Assembly (NCBI GenBank): GCA_039680225.1
Contig: JBDKTK010000417.1
Coordinates: forward strand, 1-53,597
Direction of reading: 5' to 3'
DNA: 53,597 nt
Origin: JBDKTK01 sp039680225
Lineage (GTDB): Bacteria > Desulfobacterota > Syntrophia > Syntrophales > UBA4778
The position numbers and the translations under genes were made by a program. Below are positions 48,405-53,597 of the stretch, piece after piece. A model generated the notes under the pieces. It did not search any database, was not told the origin of the DNA, and saw only the letters and a program-made list of their open reading frames with translations. Within the stretch, counting starts at the first letter, position 1; each line of letters starts with the position of its first letter.

Positions 48405-49499
48405 TTATTTTGCTCTTTTGTAAAAAGGCAGCGGGACCACTCTTGCGCGGACTGTGTTTTCCCTGATGCGGATGAATATATCCGTTCCGGGTTCCAGGTA
48501 TTTTATCGGGACGAAGCCCATTCCCACGGCCTTGTTCAAAGTCGGGGTCATGCTTCCCGAAGTAACTATTCCAATCTCGTTTCCGTCCTCGACTATTTTA
48601 TAGCCATGACGGGCAATGCCCCTGTCCACCATTTCGAAACCGATGAGCTTTTTTGCAAGCCCCGCATCTTTTTGTCTTTTCAGGGCATCACGGCCGACGA
48701 AATCCTTCTCCAGACTGGGCACCCATGAATAGGCGACCTCAAGGGGCGTTATCGATTCGTCCATCTCATTCCCATAAAGCATCAGGCCGGCTTCCAGCCT
48801 CAGGGTGTCCCGGGCGCCCAGACCGACCGGCTTCAGTCCGGCAGGCCCTCCCTCGTCCAGGATAACGTCCCAGAATTTCTCCGCGAGGGAGCTGTCCATG
48901 TAGATCTCGAAGCCGTCTTCCCCTGTGTAGCCGCTGCGGGAAATCAGCGCAGGGGATCCCGCGAGTTCGGTTTCCAGGAAACTGTAATATTTTATGTCGT
49001 CGAGGTTGCATTTCACGATGCGCTGCAGGATGGGTTGGGCTGCAGGCCCCTGCAGGTCCAGTTTGCCCGTCTTTTCCGATATATCTTCCACCGAGACGTT
49101 TGCGATCCCCAGGGCGCCTTTGTTTTCCAGGATCCACTTGAAATCCTTTTCCCTGGTAACGGCATTCGTTACAACCATGAAACGCTCATCGGAAAACTTG
49201 TAAATTGTCAGGTCGTCGAGTATCCCGCCTTCCGGAGTGGTCATGACGCTTAATCTCATTTTCCCGGTTTTCTGGGGTGCAAGGTCTCGGCTCATGACTT
49301 TCTGCAGCAGGTCGAACGAGTCCGGGCCCGCAACCATGATCTCTCCCATGTGGCAGATATCGAACAGGCCTGCCGCCCGGCGTGTGGCGCGATGCTCCTC
49401 GATCACGCCTGCATACTGCACCGGCATTTCCCAACCCCCGAACTCGATCATTCGGGCGCCGGCAGATAAATGTTTATTGTACAGGGGAGTTCTCTTCAT
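48405..49499 (-). CDS. gcvT: Glycine cleavage system T protein (aminomethyltransferase)
   Basis: Transfers the methylene group from GcvH to tetrahydrofolate and releases ammonia. 364 residues. RTPLYNKHLSAGARMIEFGGWEMPVQY and GLFDICHMGEI open the protein, and GYTGEDGFEIY and the C-terminal OB-like domain follow. AGAGAGG precedes the ATG. No glycine riboswitch is apparent in the 62 bases before it, so regulation may come from further upstream. Confidence 0.96.
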   Translation of the reverse strand: MKRTPLYNKHLSAGARMIEFGGWEMPVQYAGVIEEHRATRRAAGLFDICHMGEIMVAGPDSFDLLQKVMSRDLAPQKTGKMRLSVMTTPEGGILDDLTIYKFSDERFMVVTNAVTREKDFKWILENKGALGIANVSVEDISEKTGKLDLQGPAAQPILQRIVKCNLDDIKYYSFLETELAGSPALISRSGYTGEDGFEIYMDSSLAEKFWDVILDEGGPAGLKPVGLGARDTLRLEAGLMLYGNEMDESITPLEVAYSWVPSLEKDFVGRDALKRQKDAGLAKKLIGFEMVDRGIARHGYKIVEDGNEIGIVTSGSMTPTLNKAVGMGFVPIKYLEPGTDIFIRIRENTVRARVVPLPFYKRAK

Positions 49500-49561
49500 A
49501 TAACCTCTCTCGGTCGAAAATCCGGCCCTCAGTTTTTGGGGATTCAGAAACCCCGGTCCAA

Positions 49562-49888
49562 TTATCCGGTCTTAAAATTGTAATAAAGAAAATATATTGT
49601 AATCAGGATAGCGATGGCCGCCGACAAAAATACATTTCTGCTCACAGAAACCGGTCCAAGTATAAGTTTTTTACAATTTGGGCAATAACAAAAACGGGAT
49701 TCGATCGAAGCGCCGCAAACGGGACAGGCATGTCCGGCCCTTGCCGCATGTCTTTCGATCCCCTTTTTTAATTCCTGCTGGATATCGTACCGCCATTCAC
49801 AATCGGGGGTGGGGCATTTGCCTTTGGCGGGCATGTGGTCCGTCCACATGAATTCCTTCAAGCAATCGGGACAATTAATTTTGAGCAT
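49562..49888 (-). CDS. Small zinc-ribbon membrane protein
   Basis: A 108-residue protein with two cysteine pairs at the front (CPDC, CPTPDC), a second ribbon (CPVCGASIESRFCYCPNC) and one C-terminal transmembrane helix (VFLSAAIAILITIYFLYYNF). ATG 49888 with GGTGAG upstream is preferred over a GTG at 49915. It precedes gcvT by 62 bases on the same strand. Function unknown. Confidence 0.72.
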   Translation of the reverse strand: MLKINCPDCLKEFMWTDHMPAKGKCPTPDCEWRYDIQQELKKGIERHAARAGHACPVCGASIESRFCYCPNCKKLILGPVSVSRNVFLSAAIAILITIYFLYYNFKTG

Positions 49889-49973
49889 TAATTTCTCACC
49901 TGAGGCAAAGCTCACATTGAGTACTATAGGAAATTAAATAATTCAAGAGAGTATTGGAAGAAAAACCGAAATG

Positions 49974-50666
49974 CTAAATGGCCTTGCGCCAGGACAATCT
50001 CTGCTCTATCCAGCGCGAGAGGCTTGTAAATGCAAAGCACAGGATGAAATAGATGATTGCAATAAATGCGAATATCTCGGCGGGGTAAATCATAGTCCGG
50101 TTATTAACCTGTGTCGCCACATGGGTGAGTTCGGAGACCCCCACGATGAATGCCAGTGAATTATCCTTTATAAGGGAGACAAACTGGTTCACGAAAGAAG
50201 GGATCATATTGCGCAGTCCCTGGGGCAGCACGATGAAGATCATTGCCTGCCATGGCGCCAGCCCCGTGGAAAGCCCGGCCTCGGTCTGCCCTCGCGGGAT
50301 CCCCTCGATTCCCGCCGTCACTATTTGGGACATGTAAGAAGAGGTAAAAACAGTGAGCGCCGCGATAACCGTCCAACTCTCGGGAGTGGGCCTTTTCATA
50401 ATCCAGGGAATGAGGAAATACATCCAGAAGATGACCATCAGCAGGGGGATTCCCCTGATAGCATTCACCACAGCCAGGGTCGGGTACTTGATAAATTTGT
50501 TATTGGACAGGCAAAGCAGCCCCATAATAAGGCCGCCGAAAAACGACAGGATGCATGATACAAGTGCAAGATAAAAGGTCAGGGCCAGTCCGCCCAGGGG
50601 CCCGTTGGGGTACCTGCCGACCATGAAATGCGCTATGTTATCCCAAATTACCTGAAAGCTTTCCAT
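49974..50666 (-). CDS. Polar amino acid ABC transporter permease (GltK-like)
   Basis: A 230-residue inner-membrane permease of the HisMQ type. The EAA-like coupling loop reads EAGLSTGLAPWQAMIFIVLPQGLR, and VNAIRGIPLLMVIFWMYFLIP near the front is characteristic. About five to six helices. It starts one base after the other permease and forms a heterodimer with it. Confidence 0.92.
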   Translation of the reverse strand: MESFQVIWDNIAHFMVGRYPNGPLGGLALTFYLALVSCILSFFGGLIMGLLCLSNNKFIKYPTLAVVNAIRGIPLLMVIFWMYFLIPWIMKRPTPESWTVIAALTVFTSSYMSQIVTAGIEGIPRGQTEAGLSTGLAPWQAMIFIVLPQGLRNMIPSFVNQFVSLIKDNSLAFIVGVSELTHVATQVNNRTMIYPAEIFAFIAIIYFILCFAFTSLSRWIEQRLSWRKAI

Positions 50667-50667
50667 G

Positions 50668-51375
50668 TCAGCGCATTCCTATCGGGTTCAGAATTTTCTT
50701 GCTGTACAGGGTGACAAGCCCGGTAATCACCAGGGAAATGACCAGATATACAAGCGTTGCTGCCGTAAAAGCCTCAAATCCCTTGAACGTGTAACTCTCC
50801 ACCTGTCTGGCCTGATAGGTAAGCTCCGCGACGCCGATTGTCATCGCCAGCGAGGAGTTTTTCGCCAGGTTCAAAAACTGGTTGATCAGGGGCGGAATTG
50901 TGATCCGGACGGCCTGGGGGAGGATTATATACTGCATCGAACGCACGTAAGAAAAACCCGAACTGCGGGCCGCCTCCATCTGCTCTTTAGGTATGGAACG
51001 CACGCCCGAGCGGATGTCTTCCGCAATGAAGGCCGAGGTGTATATGGTCAGGGCAATTACGGCAGAGATGAACTCAAAGTTTCTTTCATTCATCCAGTCC
51101 TGCACGGCCATGGGCAGGACCTGGTAAGACCCGAAGTACCAGAAAAAAATCTGTACCAGCAGGGGCGTGTTGCGGAAGAATTCAAGGTAGCCGTGGGCAA
51201 ACCATCTGACCGGCCCTAACTGGCTCATCCTCATGACCGCAATCAGCAGGCCCAGTATAAACGAGAGCGCAATCGAAACAGCCGAAAGCTCGAGTGTTAT
51301 CTTCAGGCCGGATACCAGCCATTCAAAATACTGGCCGGAGGTGATGATTGCCCAGTCAAACTTGTAATTGAACAT
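50668..51375 (-). CDS. Polar amino acid ABC transporter permease (GltJ-like)
   Basis: A 235-residue permease with FRNTPLLVQIFFWYFG and the coupling loop EAARSSGFSYVRSMQYIILPQAVR. The glutamate/aspartate-type layout (two permeases, binding protein and ATPase) is complete. It is separated from the binding protein by a strong hairpin that may reduce its expression relative to that gene. Confidence 0.92.
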   Translation of the reverse strand: MFNYKFDWAIITSGQYFEWLVSGLKITLELSAVSIALSFILGLLIAVMRMSQLGPVRWFAHGYLEFFRNTPLLVQIFFWYFGSYQVLPMAVQDWMNERNFEFISAVIALTIYTSAFIAEDIRSGVRSIPKEQMEAARSSGFSYVRSMQYIILPQAVRITIPPLINQFLNLAKNSSLAMTIGVAELTYQARQVESYTFKGFEAFTAATLVYLVISLVITGLVTLYSKKILNPIGMR

Positions 51376-51381
51376 AAACCT

Positions 51382-51418
51382 GCAAAAAGATTCCCCCTGG
51401 TCGGAAGACCAGGGGGAA
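51382..51418 (-). terminator. Partial terminator/mRNA-stabilising hairpin between binding protein and permease
   Basis: TTCCCCCTGGTC and GACCAGGGGGAA form a perfect 12-bp stem with a 4-base loop. On the minus strand it is followed by TCTTTTTG. It lies inside the operon, so partial termination or 3'-end protection of the binding protein mRNA is likely, giving more binding protein than permease. Confidence 0.8.
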
Positions 51419-51432
51419 CATGTTCTTATTAA

Positions 51433-52251
51433 TTATTGTTTAGGGGAAATCTTAAAGCTGCCTCTTGCCATTGGAGTCTGGGATTTGGGGCCAAACCACT
51501 TGTTGTGGATTTTCCTGGCCTCGCCGTTTTTCTCCATTTCGAGCAGGGTGTCATTCACGAACTTCACGAATTTGGGGCTGCCCTTGGCAATTCCGAGTCC
51601 GTAGGGTTCATCGGAAATGGCGAAACTTGTGATCTCGTACTTTTTCTTGTCGGGGGCTTTTCCGAGGAGCTGCGCCAGGATGGACTCATCGGTCGTAATC
51701 GCGAAAACCTTGTTCTGCTGAAGGGCAAGGAATGCCTGGGGATAATCGTCATAAGAAATTACGGTCGACTTGGGCAGGGCCTTGGAAGCGTTCTGCTCGG
51801 AGGTCGATCCCTTTGCGGTGCCGATTCTCTTCCCGTTCAGGTCGGCCAGGCTCTTCACTGTCCCCTTCTTGACAATGAATTTCTGTCCGGTCATGAAATA
51901 TGCATAGCTGAAATCGATCTGTTTCGCCCGTTCCGCGTTCTTCGTCATTGTCGCGGCTATGATGTCGATATTGCCGGCGATGAGCTGGGGCATTCTCGAA
52001 GCTGACGTCACGGGTTTGAGCTCCAGTTTAACGCCCATTTTTTTGGCAATGGCCTTGAGGAAATCGACATCGTAACCGACTATTTCCCTGGTCTTCTCAT
52101 CGATATAGCCGAAGCCGGGTGTCGAGTCTTTGACTCCACCGATCAAAGAGCCCCTTTGTTTGATGGTATCATAGACATCCGCCGCCATGGCCGTCCCGAT
52201 AAGCCCGAATACCATAACCAGAACTGACAGAATAGCAACACTTCTTCTCAT
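51433..52251 (-). CDS. Amino acid ABC transporter substrate-binding protein
   Basis: A 272-residue periplasmic binding protein, signal peptide about 1-23 (GTAMA-ADVY). RGSLIGGVKDSTPGFGYID, GYDVDFLKAIAKKMGVKLELKPV and AATMTKNAERAKQIDFSYAYF are typical of the glutamate/aspartate/glutamine group (SBP family 3). GAGG-like sequence precedes the ATG. The closest functional guess is acidic amino acid uptake, relevant because a predicted glutamate aminomutase is encoded nearby. Confidence 0.92.
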   Translation of the reverse strand: MRRSVAILSVLVMVFGLIGTAMAADVYDTIKQRGSLIGGVKDSTPGFGYIDEKTREIVGYDVDFLKAIAKKMGVKLELKPVTSASRMPQLIAGNIDIIAATMTKNAERAKQIDFSYAYFMTGQKFIVKKGTVKSLADLNGKRIGTAKGSTSEQNASKALPKSTVISYDDYPQAFLALQQNKVFAITTDESILAQLLGKAPDKKKYEITSFAISDEPYGLGIAKGSPKFVKFVNDTLLEMEKNGEARKIHNKWFGPKSQTPMARGSFKISPKQ

Positions 52252-52273
52252 TCCAATTACCTCCTTTTGGATT

Positions 52274-53008
52274 TTAATGCATAGGTGACAAAATCTCTTT
52301 TAAGAACTGCTGGGCCCTTTCATGTTGAGGGTTCCGGAAGAATTCCTCCGGCTTTGCTTCTTCAAGGATGACCCCGTAATCAATAAAGCATACCCGGTCG
52401 GCTACCTCCCGGGCGAAGCCCATTTCGTGCGTCACTACGATCAATGTCATACCCGTGCCCGCAAGGCCCTGCATGACCAGAAGGACCTCACCGATCATTT
52501 CCGGGTCCAGCGCCGATGTGGGTTCGTCAAAAAGCATGATTTTGGGCTTCATGGCCAGGGCCCTGGCAATGGCGACCCGCTGCTGCTGGCCGCCGGAGAG
52601 CTGGGCGGGATAGGCATCTCTTTTTTCGGCCAGGCCGACCCGGGTGAGGAGTGCCATCGCCTGCTCTTCCGCATCCTTTTTGGAGATCTTTCTGACTTTG
52701 ACCGGGGCAAGGGTTATATTGTTAATGACCGAAAGGTGAGGGTAAAGATTGAATTGCTGGAAGACAAATCCAATTTCCGCTCTCAGCTTCGTGATGTCGG
52801 TTTTGGGGTCTGTTATATCGTGTCCGTCTACAATCAACCGGCCTTTGTCAATCGGCTCCAGCTTGTTTATCGTCCTGATGAGCGTTGATTTCCCCGACCC
52901 GGACGGCCCGCAGACGACCACCACTTCGCCCTGTTTGACCTGGAGATCAACACCGTTGAGCACATGCAGCTTTTTAAACCACTTGTGCACGCCTTCAAAT
53001 TTGATCAT
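52274..53008 (-). CDS. Amino acid ABC transporter ATP-binding protein (GlnQ/GltL-like)
   Basis: A 244-residue ATPase with Walker A GPSGSGKST, signature LSGGQQQR, Walker B IMLFDEPTSALDP and the H-loop VTHEM. The start at 53008 (MIKFEGVHKWFKKLHVLNGV) with GAGG upstream matches the family; the frame extends to 53032. It is the first gene of the operon. Confidence 0.94.
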   Translation of the reverse strand: MIKFEGVHKWFKKLHVLNGVDLQVKQGEVVVVCGPSGSGKSTLIRTINKLEPIDKGRLIVDGHDITDPKTDITKLRAEIGFVFQQFNLYPHLSVINNITLAPVKVRKISKKDAEEQAMALLTRVGLAEKRDAYPAQLSGGQQQRVAIARALAMKPKIMLFDEPTSALDPEMIGEVLLVMQGLAGTGMTLIVVTHEMGFAREVADRVCFIDYGVILEEAKPEEFFRNPQHERAQQFLKEILSPMH

Positions 53009-53055
53009 CTTAAAACCTCGAAAAAGACGCAATATCTTCGCGTGCGCGCTTAAGG

Positions 53056-53084
53056 ATTAAACTGTCTAATATCTGAGAGTTCAA
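53056..53084 (-). promoter_or_regulatory. Candidate promoter of the amino acid ABC operon
   Basis: On the minus strand TTGAAC (53084-53079) and TTTAAT (53061-53056) are separated by 17 bases, about 47 bases before the ATPase start. Confidence 0.5.
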
Positions 53085-53189
53085 AAATCAAGGTTTTTAT
53101 TTCATTGCGGATTAAGCGAATCAATATAGGAGTTGATATTGCCGGATCTGGATCGAAACATAAGCACTCCGCAAGCAACAATTTGAATT

Positions 53190-53230
53190 ACATATTCCAT
53201 TCAATATGTTGAACGTTTCATTAACGAAAC
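53190..53230. promoter_or_regulatory. Two adjacent palindromes in the divergent intergenic region
   Basis: ACATATT-CCATTC-AATATGT (53190-53209, perfect arms) and GTTTCATTAACGAAAC (53215-53230, one mismatch pair) lie next to each other in the 408-base gap between the ABC operon and the gene at 53417. They look like operator sites. The rest of the gap shows no gene and no clear promoter for 53417. Confidence 0.4.
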
Positions 53231-53416
53231 CTTCCCTGAAGAGCCCTGCAGGAACCGCCTGGATCAAACTAAAACTGATATAATGGTGTATGATTTCGGT
53301 AGCTTACACGGAGAATGCCAATTTCCTCCGACTCTGGCATGATCTTTTCATATTAAGAGTGCAAAAGAGAAAACAAACCAGCCGGAATAAAAATAAAAAA
53401 TTGGAGGAAACAAAAA

Positions 53417-53597
53417 ATGAAAAAGACATTAGCCAGCCTGCTTCTCTCGGTTTTCGTAGTCCTGACCACGGCCACCTTCGGATTCGCGGAATACGCCGCG
53501 GCCGGCGCGAGCAACTTCCCCTACTTCCAGCTCGGGGCCCTTGTGGTGGGCGGCCTCATAATTATCAGCCTCAAGCAGAAATACGACAAGATCTACT
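53417..53597 (+). CDS. Small exported/membrane protein, partial at window edge
   Basis: The first 60 residues are visible. A signal peptide (MKKTLASLLLSVFVVLTTATFGFA, cut here as MKKTLAS...FGFA) is followed by a hydrophobic helix FQLGALVVGGLIIISL and KQKYDKIY at the edge. TTGGAGGAAAC precedes the ATG. No family recognised; the end lies outside the window. Confidence 0.65.
   Translation, partial: MKKTLASLLLSVFVVLTTATFGFAEYAAAGASNFPYFQLGALVVGGLIIISLKQKYDKIY

Noticed and set aside
49500..49561. Glycine riboswitch before gcvT
   Set aside because: The 62-base gap is too short and shows none of the conserved glycine aptamer sequence.
53310..53346. ATGCCA/TGGCAT hairpin before the gene at 53417 as a terminator
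   Set aside because: The stem is only 6 bp with a long loop and a weak T tract.
1..53597. tRNA, rRNA, CRISPR arrays, insertion sequences or prophage genes
   Set aside because: No cloverleaf, repeat-spacer pattern, transposase, integrase or phage structural gene was found on reading the window.

Overview
The window is about 53.6 kb of GC-rich, densely coded bacterial chromosome. There is no rRNA, tRNA, CRISPR array, insertion sequence or prophage that I can see. The gene set suggests a Gram-negative anaerobe or facultative anaerobe: a selenocysteine formate dehydrogenase with a membrane cytochrome b, a periplasmic HtrA protease, exported thiol and copper proteins, several radical SAM enzymes, and a two-part glycine decarboxylase. 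The style (ATGA-coupled operons, DUF169, DUF364-mobB, a KamA-family enzyme next to gcv/lipA) fits a Desulfobacterota or Nitrospirota lineage. This is an inference and no single gene settles it.

Layout. 1-3.4 kb (minus): an aromatic amino acid operon, aroF-aroB-pheA. It is preceded by an unannotated leader peptide rich in Phe, Trp and Tyr codons and by a classical attenuator with tandem terminators. 3.5-6.7 kb (minus): an APC amino acid permease and two tandem methyltransferases with signal peptides. 6.9-11.7 kb (plus): a methyltransferase, an AlkA-like glycosylase, DUF488, a flavodoxin, CutA, and an OLD-like ATPase with a TOPRIM-like partner. 11.8-14.4 kb (plus): nnr and thiL. 14.4-18.7 kb: a PAS histidine kinase and NarL-type regulator flanked on both sides by very small genes. 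Four of these encode 29-36 residue peptides with a shared C-terminal Trp/Asp-Pro motif; a fifth small gene lies behind a candidate regulatory RNA.

18.9-25.9 kb: a SemiSWEET-like membrane protein, a copper P-type ATPase, DUF169, a PaaK-like adenylate-forming enzyme, and a DUF364-mobB-small membrane protein operon. 26.0-32.1 kb (plus): an exported thioredoxin-like protein and an exported peroxiredoxin, then a molybdenum cofactor riboswitch and the formate dehydrogenase operon, whose catalytic subunit is interrupted by an in-frame TGA read as selenocysteine. 32.2-37.6 kb (plus): a Met-rich exported protein, a cupredoxin, an RlmI-like rRNA methyltransferase, HtrA, an endonuclease III-like protein and a PHP-domain protein.

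37.6-39.8 kb (minus): a glutamine cyclotransferase and a dihydrolipoamide dehydrogenase. 39.9-42.2 kb (plus): a class III aminotransferase and a BKACE-family enzyme. 42.2-49.9 kb (minus): one long gene run, zinc ribbon-gcvT-gcvH-gcvPA-DUF2845-gcvPB-KamA family enzyme-lipA. The KamA-family enzyme has the substrate-site residues of glutamate 2,3-aminomutase, not lysine 2,3-aminomutase. 50.0-53.0 kb (minus): a polar amino acid ABC transporter. 53.4 kb to the edge: the start of a small exported protein.

Functional links: lipA and lpd supply lipoate and E3 to the glycine cleavage system. mobB, DUF364, the Moco riboswitch and the formate dehydrogenase form a molybdenum theme. The aminomutase, aminotransferase and BKACE genes could together degrade a beta-amino acid. 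The most novel material is the peptide family around the two-component system and the aromatic attenuator.
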